Assembly (NCBI GenBank): GCA_007122875.1
Contig: SKSS01000080.1
Coordinates: 1-37,241 of the forward strand
Direction: 5' to 3'
Source of the DNA: Salinarchaeum sp.
GTDB taxonomy: Archaea; Halobacteriota; Halobacteria; Halobacteriales; QS-1-68-20
Length of the DNA stretch: 37,241 bases
Positions 1 to 8,809 of this stretch are shown here, one piece after another. The position numbers and the translations under genes are program-made. The notes beneath the pieces were generated by a model. It searched no databases. It saw only the letters and a list, made by a program, of their open reading frames with translations, and was not told where the DNA came from. Within the stretch, counting starts at the first letter, position 1; the number at the start of each line of letters is the position of its first letter.

Positions 1-77
1 CCGACGATCAGGATCAGCGTCTTGACGATCATCAAAACCATCGTAATATCGTCTCCGGCGGTGTCGTGGGGACTCAT
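1..77 (-). CDS. DUF7521-like small membrane protein (N-terminal part only, cut by window edge)
   Basis: Reverse strand from ATG at 75-77 reads MSPHDTAGDDITMVLMIVKTLILIVG..., a hydrophobic N-terminus. The start overlaps the stop of the HTH gene (ATGA). Confidence 0.55.
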   Translation of the reverse strand, partial: MSPHDTAGDDITMVLMIVKTLILIV

Positions 78-451
78 ACTTCTTTTTGTACCTCCGACCA
101 CATCTCCGCAAGCCGTTCGTCGGCGGTTCGGGGAGGACGTTCGATCTCGATGTCGAGGGTTTGCTCCTCGTTCATGTAGATCCTGATCTCCTCGAACGCC
201 ACTTCGTACCGCGTGGTGTGGTGGCCATCCGAGCGGATCTCCGTGAGTTCGGTCAGCAGACTCGACTCCGAGAGGAGATCCAGTTTCCGATAGATCGTCG
301 ACATCGGAATGTCACACGCTTCGGACAGGTCGCTCGCCGAAAGCGGCGCGTCGAGCGCCTGGACGATCGCCCGGCAGTCCTCGTCTTCGAGCGCTTCGAG
401 GATGGGCACTAACTCCGGATCGTCCCTGGCGTCGAACGGATCGCGGACCAT
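74..451 (-). CDS. Winged-helix (ArsR-like) transcriptional regulator
   Basis: 125 aa with a wHTH pattern: LEALEDEDCRAIVQAL..SASDLSEACDIPMSTIYRKLDLLSESSLL; acidic haloarchaeal composition. Confidence 0.85.
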   Translation of the reverse strand: MVRDPFDARDDPELVPILEALEDEDCRAIVQALDAPLSASDLSEACDIPMSTIYRKLDLLSESSLLTELTEIRSDGHHTTRYEVAFEEIRIYMNEEQTLDIEIERPPRTADERLAEMWSEVQKEV

Positions 452-644
452 CGTTCGAGGGTCGGAGTCCCACCCCTTAAAACGGACTGATTCGCACCCG
501 AGTTACGGTCTCGACTCGTCGTCGATTCTCACACGGTGGGAACGGACCGAGTTCTTTTATTACCCATGTGGAGAATTCGCCTGTAAGAGAGACGATGATC
601 CGATCGACCACCCACCAGACGAACCGTTCGAGGAGGTGAGACAG

Positions 645-974
645 GTGGATCACCTCACCGTGATTATCGCGCTGGCGAACACCTTCACCCTCGTGTTCGG
701 GGGCGTCGTCACCGCGCTTGCGTGGCGTGCTGCCCGCCGAACGGGCGCTCCCGCCCTCCGTGCGCTCGCGCTCGGCCTCGGTCTCGTCACCCTCGGGGCG
801 CTCCTCGGCGGCACGCTGCATCAGATCGCTGGCTTCGAATTCCAGACCGCCATCGCCGTCCACAGCGTCTTCACGGCGATTGGGTTCGGCACGCTCGCGT
901 ACTCGCTGTACGCCGAGATGGCGGACACCGGATCGCCGTCCACCCCATCTCGAGAACACGCAGAGGAGAGCTAG
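645..974 (+). CDS. DUF7521-like small membrane protein
   Basis: GTG start in the frame of ORF 309..974. Protein VDHLTVIIALANTFTLVFGGVVTALAWRAARRTG... has three predicted hydrophobic helices. Divergent to the HTH gene. Confidence 0.6.
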   Translation: MDHLTVIIALANTFTLVFGGVVTALAWRAARRTGAPALRALALGLGLVTLGALLGGTLHQIAGFEFQTAIAVHSVFTAIGFGTLAYSLYAEMADTGSPSTPSREHAEES

Positions 975-2143
975 TAACCGAGCGAGAACAGCCGATTCGT
1001 TACGATCGCCGCCAGCGCAATTCCCATCACGACCGCCAACAGCCCAAAGGCAACCTCCCACCCGACGAGGTCGGCGAGCGCGCCGACTACAACGCTCCCC
1101 GCCGCGCCGACGGTCATATACACCGTCCGGACCAGCCCGAACCCCCGTCCACGTTCGGCGTCCGCGAGGTTATCCATGAAGCGCGACTGCAACGGGGCAC
1201 CCCAGCTCATCGAGACGCCCACGACGACCACCGCCAGCACCGTCGTGGCCGTCCCGTTTGCGCCGACGAGCAACAGATATCCTCCGGTGCCCATCACCAT
1301 CGTCCCCGCGACGGCTGCGTCCCTCGAGTATCGGTCCGAGAGCGCCCCCAACAGCGGCTGTGTCGCCCCGTGAACCACGAAGTACAGCGAGAACAGCGCG
1401 CCGGCCATCGTCCGGGAGAACGCCTGCCCCTCCTCTAAAAACGCCGGAAGAAACGACGCCGTTGCCTGCCAGGTGAACGCCCCGATGATCGCCAGTCCGG
1501 TCGTGTAGGCAATCTCCGGGCGGGTGAGCAGCTCCCTGAGGCCGTCGAGCGCGACTCGTTCTCGGATGGGTTCGTCCGGAACCCGCGGCTCGGTCCGCTC
1601 GACCCGCCATGCGAACAGGATGAACACCGGAATCGCCACGGCGGCTCCGGTCGCGATCGCCGCCTGCCAGCCGTACCGTGCCCCGACCGCAGCGGCGGCG
1701 ATCGGCGCGAGCAGCCCCGCGAGCGGCCCTCCGGCGACGTGAACCCCGATTGCCCGGCCGATGTCGTCGAACTGGCGGGTCAGCAGCGTTGTCGCCACGC
1801 TGTAGTGAAGCCCCGCCGCTGCCCCGAGTCCGACCGCAACCAGCGCGAACAGGGCGAACGACGGCGAGAGCGCGAGCAGGAGGCTGGCGACGGCCGTTCC
1901 CCCGACGGCCGTCAGGATGACAACGCGCTCTCCGTAGCGATCACCGAGGACGCCGCTCGGAAACTGTGAGAGCGCGTACGCCGCCCACATGCCCGAGAGC
2001 GCCAGTCCGACGAGCCCGTGGCTCACGTCGAACGCATCAACGATGTCGGGGACGACGGGGCTGATCGCCAGCCGGGCGACCATCGTTGCGAAGAACGCGA
2101 GCATACAGAGTCCAAGAACGGTGTGACGGTAGCGCCAGCGCAC
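971..2143 (-). CDS. MFS transporter
   Basis: Multiple TM segments and the MFS loop motif GVLGDRYGERVV, with a second domain GALSDRYSRD. The start is uncertain: the first plausible in-frame GTG is near 2143, and the ORF track's N-terminus lies inside the upstream gene in another frame. Confidence 0.85.
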   Translation of the reverse strand: MRWRYRHTVLGLCMLAFFATMVARLAISPVVPDIVDAFDVSHGLVGLALSGMWAAYALSQFPSGVLGDRYGERVVILTAVGGTAVASLLLALSPSFALFALVAVGLGAAAGLHYSVATTLLTRQFDDIGRAIGVHVAGGPLAGLLAPIAAAAVGARYGWQAAIATGAAVAIPVFILFAWRVERTEPRVPDEPIRERVALDGLRELLTRPEIAYTTGLAIIGAFTWQATASFLPAFLEEGQAFSRTMAGALFSLYFVVHGATQPLLGALSDRYSRDAAVAGTMVMGTGGYLLLVGANGTATTVLAVVVVGVSMSWGAPLQSRFMDNLADAERGRGFGLVRTVYMTVGAAGSVVVGALADLVGWEVAFGLLAVVMGIALAAIVTNRLFSLGY

Positions 2144-2220
2144 GACCGCCAGTTTATCGGGGATGTGAAAATCGGTTCCGATGACGGCAGAGGCGTACCG
2201 GGACCGACTGGGATTCTCGA

Positions 2221-3582
2221 TCAGCGTCGCCGGCCACCGGGCGGACGGAGGAACAGCCCCATCAGTCCCGCGAGCAACGCCATGATGCCGCCAACGACAA
2301 AGCTCGCGTCCCAGCCGATCACGCCGACGAGCCAGCCGACGACGCCGCCGCCGAAGACGCCGCCCCACATCTTGCTGGAGTACAGCAGCGCGTAGTTCGA
2401 CGATGAGTGCTCGTGGCCGTAGTAGTCGGCGACCGTACTCGGAAAGAGCGAAAACTGGGAACTCCAGAAGAAGACGGCCACGACGACGGCGATGACGTAG
2501 CCCGCGCCGACCTCGAACGCCCCGAAACCGACGATCGCCAGGGTGGCGACCCCGCATACGAGAAACGACCCGGCCATCACCCGTTCCCGTCGCATCCGAT
2601 CGGAGAGTCCGCCGACGATCAACCGCCCGCCACCGGAGGCGAGCGGGAGGAGCGTGGCCGCGACCGTCGCCACCAGCGCGGTTAGTTCCAGCTGTTCGGC
2701 GTAGAGGACGACCCGCGCCGTGATCATCAGTCCCGCACCGGCGACGAACGTAAACATGAGGTACATCGTCCAGAACTGCCACGTTCGAACGGTTTCCCGC
2801 CAGGTGTACTGTTTCGGCTGGCTGCGCTCGTAGCCGCCGTCCTCCCGTACCGTTCCTTCGGAATTGGCGTCGGGAGACCCCGTTTCGGTATCGTGATCGT
2901 CCTCAGCGTCGATCCCCGCGCGTTCGGAATCGGTGGCGTCGTCGGTCTCGAACGCCGTCTCCGAGACGAATCCCGACGGCGGATCCCGCAGGACGAACGC
3001 CCCGACTGCGATCCCGAGACCGATCAGCACGCCCATCCCCGTGAGCACGTACGGGAGCGACTCCGGCGCGGAGTACGCCCGGACGAACGGGACGAACAGG
3101 GCGCTTCCGCCGCCGAACGCCATCGTTCCGACGCCAGTCGTGAGCCCGCGCTTGTCGGGAAACCACTTGATCGCGGTGTTGACCGCAATCGTGTAGACGA
3201 TCCCGACGCCGACCGCGCCGATCGCGTAACTCACGTACAGCACCCACGTCTCGGCGGCGAACGCGGTTCCGAGATAGCCGCCACCCGCCAGCACGCCAGC
3301 GAGCAGCGTCAGCTTCCGGGGTCCGTAGCGGTCACGATACCAGCCGGCCGGAAACTGCGCCAGTGACATCACGACGACGTAGACCGTGAACACGAACCCG
3401 ATCACCGCGAGCGAAGCGTCCAGGCGGATCGCCAGCGGTCCCTCGATTGACGACCAGACGTACTGATACGGGCTCACCAGCGCCATCATCACCGCCGCAG
3501 CGGTGACTTGCCACCACCGCGAGTACCCCAGCACTTCTTTCGCGCGGGCCGAATAATCGCTCTCGTCGTGTGCTGCCGTCAT
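2221..3582 (-). CDS. MFS transporter, OFA (oxalate/formate antiporter-like) family
   Basis: 453 aa, about 12 TM; FPAGWYRDRYGPRKLTLLAGVLAGGGYLGTAFA and GIVYTIAVNTAIKWFPDKRGLTTGVGTMAFGGGSALFVP are typical of the OFA family. Confidence 0.85.
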   Translation of the reverse strand: MTAAHDESDYSARAKEVLGYSRWWQVTAAAVMMALVSPYQYVWSSIEGPLAIRLDASLAVIGFVFTVYVVVMSLAQFPAGWYRDRYGPRKLTLLAGVLAGGGYLGTAFAAETWVLYVSYAIGAVGVGIVYTIAVNTAIKWFPDKRGLTTGVGTMAFGGGSALFVPFVRAYSAPESLPYVLTGMGVLIGLGIAVGAFVLRDPPSGFVSETAFETDDATDSERAGIDAEDDHDTETGSPDANSEGTVREDGGYERSQPKQYTWRETVRTWQFWTMYLMFTFVAGAGLMITARVVLYAEQLELTALVATVAATLLPLASGGGRLIVGGLSDRMRRERVMAGSFLVCGVATLAIVGFGAFEVGAGYVIAVVVAVFFWSSQFSLFPSTVADYYGHEHSSSNYALLYSSKMWGGVFGGGVVGWLVGVIGWDASFVVGGIMALLAGLMGLFLRPPGGRRR

Positions 3583-3848
3583 GGATGTCCCAGTGTACTA
3601 CGCACGGTTGCCGCGCTTCGTTCGTCTTCCACGTCTGTGTCACACTCCATCATCGGGCCGCCTTATCGGTTGCCATCCCGGCACCAGTTCGGGGATGATC
3701 CCGCGTTCCCGAGCGACTGACAAGCCGCCCGTGCCGAAGTCGGATCAGAGCCGGTCCAGGAGAGCATACGTACCCGTCGTCGGCGCGGAAGGATGCTACC
3801 GCTCGAACTCATGACGCCAGTCCTACATTTTGGCCCGAAACATAACGT

Positions 3849-3857
3849 ATTTATATC
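3849..3857 (+). promoter_or_regulatory. Archaeal TATA box of the globin-coupled sensor gene
   Basis: atttatatc about 25 nt upstream of the GTG start at 3879, spacing typical of a leaderless haloarchaeal transcript. Confidence 0.6.
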
Positions 3858-3878
3858 TTTCCCCAAATATGTTCCATC

Positions 3879-5507
3879 GTGGCTATTGACAAGCGATTCG
3901 GTCGGGGTGGCCTGAACGAACAGGTCAATCCCGCGGAACTTCTCGATTCGATCGGGCTGGACGACGACGAACTCGCCTGGCGAAAAGAACACATCAATTT
4001 CGACGAGACGGACGTGGAGCGGCTGTCTGCGTTAGAGGATGTCTTTCGCGCTCACGACGACGAAATCGCCGATCGGTTCTACGAGAATCTCACGAATCAC
4101 GACCGCACACTGGAGATTTTCAGTCGTTCTCCGAAGGGTATCGAGGAGTTGAAAGAGACGCAGCGAGCGTATCTCGTCACGCTCTCTGCTGGCAACTACG
4201 GCGAGGAATACTTCCGAGACCGGGCCCGAATCGGCAAGCTTCACGACCTGCTGGAGATGCCGCTGAATCACTACATCGGCCAGTACGGGATCTATTACAC
4301 CCTCCTGCTGGAAGTGCTCGATGACCGTATTCAGGAGAACGTCGTCGAGGCGATCCGTGAGTGGACCGTCGAGGAGTTCGACGACAGTGACGAGACCGGC
4401 GTCGGCTCTCGGCTGTTCGGGGCGTTCGGACGCGACGACGCACACGGAGAGACCGGAGAACTGTCCGCCGCTCTCGAAGAGACCGTCCGAGAGGAGATCC
4501 ACGCCAACGTACAGGATCTGCTGTCGGTCCTTCGGATCATCAACCTCGACATGCAGGTTGCCGTGGACACGTACGTCGACTCTTACAGCAGCCAGATCGA
4601 AGCGGAAGCCGAACGCCGCGCGCAACTCGCGAAGGAGGTTCAACGGGACGCCTGGAATCCGCTTCGGGACCTCAACACCGCCGCTGGCGAGGTCGCCCGG
4701 AGTGCCGAGGAGATCAGCGCTCGGACCGAGCAGAGCACGGAGGGCATCACGGCCATCGCCGACGAACTGGCGAACGTCGGTGCGGCCACCGAGGAGATCG
4801 CTTCGACAGCGAGCGAGGTAGAGGAGACGGCCAGACACGCACGGAGGACCGCTCAGAACGGGCGAAACGAAGCCGAACGTGCGTTCTCGGCGGTGTCGGA
4901 CGTAACCGAAGCGACGCGGGACGTCGGCGAAGAGGTCGCCGACCTCGAATGCGTTCTCGACGACCTCGATGACACCCTGGAGAGCCTCGACGAAGTCACG
5001 CGCCAGACCAAGCGAATCGGTCGAGAGGCGACGTTACAGTCGACACAGGCCAGCGGCGATCGGGAGACGCTCAGAGCCCTCGCTGACGAGGTGAAGTCGT
5101 TCGCCGACGAGACCGAACGACGGTTGGAGTCCGTCTACGGACAGGTCGAGTCCATGCACGACCCGCTCCGATCGACCGCCGAGTCGGTGGAGGTCGCACT
5201 CGACGAGGTCGAAGACGGAACCGAATGCGTCGAATCGTGCATGCAATCCCTCGACGAGATCGTCGACGCCATCGAGGAGGCCACCGACGGCGTCGGCGAC
5301 GTCGCGGACGCGACCGAGTCACAGGCCGAGAGCGCGGAAGGGGTCGCCGCGGCCGCCGATCAGGCCGCCGCCGAAATCGATGCCATCGCCGGCGAAACCA
5401 GCGACATCGCCGCCGCAACCGAAGAGCAGAAAGCACAGTTGGCACAGATCGTCCACTCGCTCAAACGGTTGACCGAGGAAAACGAAACGGTGGAAGCCAC
5501 CGGCTGA
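3879..5507 (+). CDS. Globin-coupled sensor / HemAT-like transducer (protoglobin domain plus MCP-type coiled coil)
   Basis: GTG start. N-terminal protoglobin-like helices (HDDEIADRFYENLTNHDRTLEIF...LKETQRAYLVTLSAGNYGEEYFRDRARIGKLHDLLEMPLNHYIGQYGIY). Long C-terminal MCP-like coiled coil, no TM. Confidence 0.88.
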   Translation: MAIDKRFGRGGLNEQVNPAELLDSIGLDDDELAWRKEHINFDETDVERLSALEDVFRAHDDEIADRFYENLTNHDRTLEIFSRSPKGIEELKETQRAYLVTLSAGNYGEEYFRDRARIGKLHDLLEMPLNHYIGQYGIYYTLLLEVLDDRIQENVVEAIREWTVEEFDDSDETGVGSRLFGAFGRDDAHGETGELSAALEETVREEIHANVQDLLSVLRIINLDMQVAVDTYVDSYSSQIEAEAERRAQLAKEVQRDAWNPLRDLNTAAGEVARSAEEISARTEQSTEGITAIADELANVGAATEEIASTASEVEETARHARRTAQNGRNEAERAFSAVSDVTEATRDVGEEVADLECVLDDLDDTLESLDEVTRQTKRIGREATLQSTQASGDRETLRALADEVKSFADETERRLESVYGQVESMHDPLRSTAESVEVALDEVEDGTECVESCMQSLDEIVDAIEEATDGVGDVADATESQAESAEGVAAAADQAAAEIDAIAGETSDIAAATEEQKAQLAQIVHSLKRLTEENETVEATG

Positions 5508-5660
5508 GACGGCGACCGTCAGTTGCGGTCACGCGGTAACAGGAACCGACCGGCCCGGTCGATAGCCAGCGGAGCGTAGACGAGCGAGCCACACGGCAGA
5601 CGAGGAGAAAGTCCATGACGTCAGTCGTGGGAATATCAACCGATGGTTGAGCGATCGCGT

Positions 5661-6053
5661 TCAGTCGTCCACGGTGGATTCGACGAACTCGAAAAGCTTA
5701 TCAAACTCGTCCGGAAGGCCGTTTTTCGCCTTCTCGATGTTTCCCACCGGGACGACTTCTCCGACGACCGCCACGATCTGCTGGGCGTGATAGTTCGCGT
5801 CGGCGCGATCGACGCCCTCGCGATCGGCGACCCGGTTGAGGAACTCGTCGTAGCCGAAACGTTGGCCGTGATCCGCTTCGGCTAGGTACCGATCGATCTC
5901 CATCGGCAACGGACTGGCGAGGTCGGTCGCCTCCCCCTCGGGTAGTCGCTCACCGAGCGTGGTGAGTGTCGCCCGCGTCGCCCGGACTGCCGGGCCGAGT
6001 TCGGCCAGTTCGAGCCGGTTCTGTACCTGCCCCAGAAACTCCTTGTAATTCAC
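5661..6053 (-). CDS. DUF2267 domain-containing protein
   Basis: GTG start at 6053. VNYKEFLGQVQNRLELAELGPAVRATRATLTTLGERLPEGEATDLASPLPMEIDRYL...FGYDEFLNRVA matches the DUF2267 pattern. Confidence 0.8.
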   Translation of the reverse strand: MNYKEFLGQVQNRLELAELGPAVRATRATLTTLGERLPEGEATDLASPLPMEIDRYLAEADHGQRFGYDEFLNRVADREGVDRADANYHAQQIVAVVGEVVPVGNIEKAKNGLPDEFDKLFEFVESTVDD

Positions 6054-6177
6054 CCTGATTCCCTCCCCGCGATCGGTTACAACCGGCTGGCAGAAATAGC
6101 CGAGGGTCGGTTCACGAATAGCGTCACCGACTCGCCGATACAGGGATTGATAGCCCTCCGATCCGAACGCTCGGGCG

Positions 6178-6801
6178 ATGACGGACCGATCGCTGGCGGG
6201 ACTTGTCCTCGCCGGAGGGTTTTCGACGCGGTTCGGGGAGGAAGAGAAGGCCGTTGCGCCCCTCTCTGGAACGCCGATGATTCGTCGGGTGGTCGATCGA
6301 CTCTGCAAGGTCACCGATGAGATCGTGGTGAACTGCCGATCGGAGCAACTCGACGCGCTTCGAGACGCCCTTGACGATCGGGTCGAGGTACCGAGGTTCG
6401 CGGTCGATCCAGTTGCCGATCGAGGGCCGATCGGTGGCATCCACACCGGACTCGACGCAATCGATGCCGAGTACGCCGCGGTTGTCGCCTGCGACATGCC
6501 GTTCCTCGATCCGGCGCTGTTCGATCTCCTCCTCGGACGCGCACAGCAGCACGATGGTGCCGTCGTCCGACTCGACGATGGGTGGTTCCAGACCACGCAG
6601 GCGATCTATCGAACCGACCCGATGCGTCGTGCCTGCGCCGACGCGATCGACGCCGCCGACAACCGGATCCTGACCGCGCTGGACGAACTCGACTGGGTCG
6701 TCGTAGAGCAGCGGGATCTCGAAGCCGAGGGGATTTCGCTCGACACGTTCGAGAGCATCGATACGAAGGAAGATCTTCGGGCGGCGGAGCGACGCCTCTG
6801 A
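6178..6801 (+). CDS. mobA: Molybdenum cofactor guanylyltransferase (MobA-like NTP transferase)
   Basis: Nucleotidyltransferase motif LVLAGGFSTRFGEEEKAVAPLSGTPMIRRV and DRGPIGGIHTGL...VVACDMPFLDP. Confidence 0.9.
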   Translation: MTDRSLAGLVLAGGFSTRFGEEEKAVAPLSGTPMIRRVVDRLCKVTDEIVVNCRSEQLDALRDALDDRVEVPRFAVDPVADRGPIGGIHTGLDAIDAEYAAVVACDMPFLDPALFDLLLGRAQQHDGAVVRLDDGWFQTTQAIYRTDPMRRACADAIDAADNRILTALDELDWVVVEQRDLEAEGISLDTFESIDTKEDLRAAERRL

Positions 6802-6847
6802 TTCCGTGGAACCCCACGTCGGACCGGCAGCGATCGGGTCGACGTGC

Positions 6848-7597
6848 TCACCGAATCACGTCGACGACGGGCCGGTCCGCGATCATCCGGGCGATCACGA
6901 CGCGGGGAACGTCGGTTCGGTCGAGCACCTCGGCTGCGATCTCCCGTCCGAGACGCTCCAGCGCCGGCGTGTCGGCCATGTTCAGCATCGGAACGACCGT
7001 CGCGTCCGCCGGCACGTCCTTTCGCCCGGCCCGCTCGCTCGCCAGAATAGTGGCGACGTGTTCCGGGCGGATCGCCTCCCCCTCGTCGAGACCGGTGATC
7101 GACGCGACCCGCTCGGGTCGATGAACTACCCCCTCGTCGAGTGGCTCACCCACGGCTTGGACGCTTGCAATCGGGACGACGGTGTCGGCCGAGACGGGAA
7201 GCTGTGGTTCGTTTTCCTTCGGAGCCTTGAGCCAGCGAGTGCGCGCACCGTCGGCTTTCACGAGGATCGCACACTCCTCGCCGACCGCGGCCGCCAGGTC
7301 GTCGACGACGCGGGGATCGTACCCGCGATAGCGATCGGGACCGTCCCGTGCCGCGACGAGTCCGACGGGCCACCGTGGGGACTCACGGACGGCCGCGATC
7401 GGATCGTCGGTCACGCGAACCGAGTCGACGTGTCGCTCGAACGGCGGAATCCGAACGGTCGAGGTGACGATTGCCCGGTCGATTCGTTCGGCGAGCGCGT
7501 AGAGGGTCGACTTCTTCCCGCCAGCTCCGACGACACACGTCACGCCACGGTCGGCATCGAGCGCGGAGACGAGCGAGGAGGTCACGTGTCCGTTCAT
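6848..7597 (-). CDS. yqeC: Selenium cofactor biosynthesis protein YqeC-like
   Basis: CVVGAGGKKSTLYALA (P-loop-like), VKADGARTRWLKAPKENEPQLP and VHRPERVASITGLDEGEAIRPEHVA are characteristic of YqeC. Confidence 0.85.
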   Translation of the reverse strand: MNGHVTSSLVSALDADRGVTCVVGAGGKKSTLYALAERIDRAIVTSTVRIPPFERHVDSVRVTDDPIAAVRESPRWPVGLVAARDGPDRYRGYDPRVVDDLAAAVGEECAILVKADGARTRWLKAPKENEPQLPVSADTVVPIASVQAVGEPLDEGVVHRPERVASITGLDEGEAIRPEHVATILASERAGRKDVPADATVVPMLNMADTPALERLGREIAAEVLDRTDVPRVVIARMIADRPVVDVIR

Positions 7598-7733
7598 GGC
7601 TCTCAGTCACACTCTGGGAACTTGGTCCTACCCCAATCGATCACGGCAACCGATTCGTTCGCTTCCAACACCAGTTGCCGTCGGGTCGGAGTTCAGAACC
7701 GCTGGAACCCCCAGCAGGCCACCGCACGACACC

Positions 7734-7783
7734 ACACCTACCGCGACGCCAGCACCGGACACCTACCGCGACGCCAGCACCGG
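7734..7783. repeat. 25-bp perfect tandem duplication (2 copies) at the 3' end of the Usp gene
   Basis: acacctaccgcgacgccagcaccgg occurs at 7734-7758 and again at 7759-7783. The minus strand encodes PVLASR-stop in both copies. Confidence 0.95.
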
Positions 7784-8644
7784 AATCGACGAGTGCCGAA
7801 GGACCCGCGCGGTCGTGCTGCCGAGTAGGACGGCGGGACGGCCGGTCCGGCCACGGGTTCCCATCGCCACGAGGTCAGCGTCGATGCGTTCGCCCCGGTC
7901 GAGAATCTCCCGGAAGGGGACGCCCCGCCGAACGCTCGTCGTGTACCCGAGTCCCGCCTCCTCGGCGAGACTCGCCACCTCATCGACGGCCCGTCGGCCG
8001 GCCGCTTCTAGCGGACCGAGGAGGCTTCGCGGGGCATCCTCGTACCGCATCGGTGCCTCGTCGACGACGTAGACCGCGTGGACGGTCGCGTCGTACCGCT
8101 CCGCGACTGCGATCGCGGAGTCGGCGGCCCGTTCGGCTCCGTCGCTCCCGTCGGTCGGAACGAGCACGTCGTCGTAACTCGGAAGCTCCTCCGGGTCGTC
8201 GGGTTGTCGATCGCTGGAGCCGACCGGAACCGCGAGAACAGGGGCGGCCGACCGTCGAATGACCCGCTCTGTCGTACTTCCCAGCCGCGGACGATCCGGC
8301 CCGGATCGGCTCCTGGTCGCCATCACCACCAGTTCGATCCCCGCCTCGTCGACGTATGTCAGGATCGCCTCGTGTGCGACCCCGTCTCGATGCTCGCGAC
8401 TCGCGTCCACCCCGACCTCGGCCGCTCGGGTGGCGATCCGTTCGGTCGCGCTCCGGCCGGCCGCGTCGGTCACCGTCCGAAGCTCCCGGCGTTCGTCCCC
8501 TGAAAGCGCCTGCTCCTCGGTTGGGTCGGTGACGAAGAGCGCGTGGACCCGCCCATCATACCGATCGGCGATACCCAGCGCGTGAGCGACGGCGCGCTCG
8601 CTTCCCTCACGGGCGTCCGTCGGAAGGAGGACGTTCGAGTACAT
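7763..8644 (-). CDS. Universal stress protein with two UspA domains
   Basis: MYSNVLLPTDAREGSERAVAHALGIA...VVMATRSRSGPDRPRLGSTTERVIRRSAAPVLAVP, then YDDVLVPTDGSDGAERAADSAI...VAMGTRGRTGRPAVLLGSTTARVLRHSSIPVLASR. Confidence 0.92.
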   Translation of the reverse strand: MYSNVLLPTDAREGSERAVAHALGIADRYDGRVHALFVTDPTEEQALSGDERRELRTVTDAAGRSATERIATRAAEVGVDASREHRDGVAHEAILTYVDEAGIELVVMATRSRSGPDRPRLGSTTERVIRRSAAPVLAVPVGSSDRQPDDPEELPSYDDVLVPTDGSDGAERAADSAIAVAERYDATVHAVYVVDEAPMRYEDAPRSLLGPLEAAGRRAVDEVASLAEEAGLGYTTSVRRGVPFREILDRGERIDADLVAMGTRGRTGRPAVLLGSTTARVLRHSSIPVLASR

Positions 8645-8809
8645 CGCTTCGGACTCGACGTGATGGCCCTTGAAACGAATGTACGGCGACGAGAGAGTTT
8701 TTCTACCGGGGAACCGTCCAGCCGCCGTACTCGTCGTCCAGCAGCGTGAGGGGGTTCCGAGAACGGCGGACCCCACCAACCTTTTGTCCTCACCGTCGAA
8801 GCGGATGCC

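Noticed and set aside
971-3582. Two neighbouring MFS genes as a fused or duplicated transporter
   Set aside because: The two proteins look like different MFS subfamilies (only one is OFA-like). The long 5' extension of the downstream ORF is out-of-frame overlap rather than a fusion.
5071-5539. Arg-rich ORFs (5071..5445 -, 5225..5539 +) as basic DNA-binding proteins
   Set aside because: Alternative frames of the globin-coupled sensor gene; low-complexity Arg readings of GC-rich codons.
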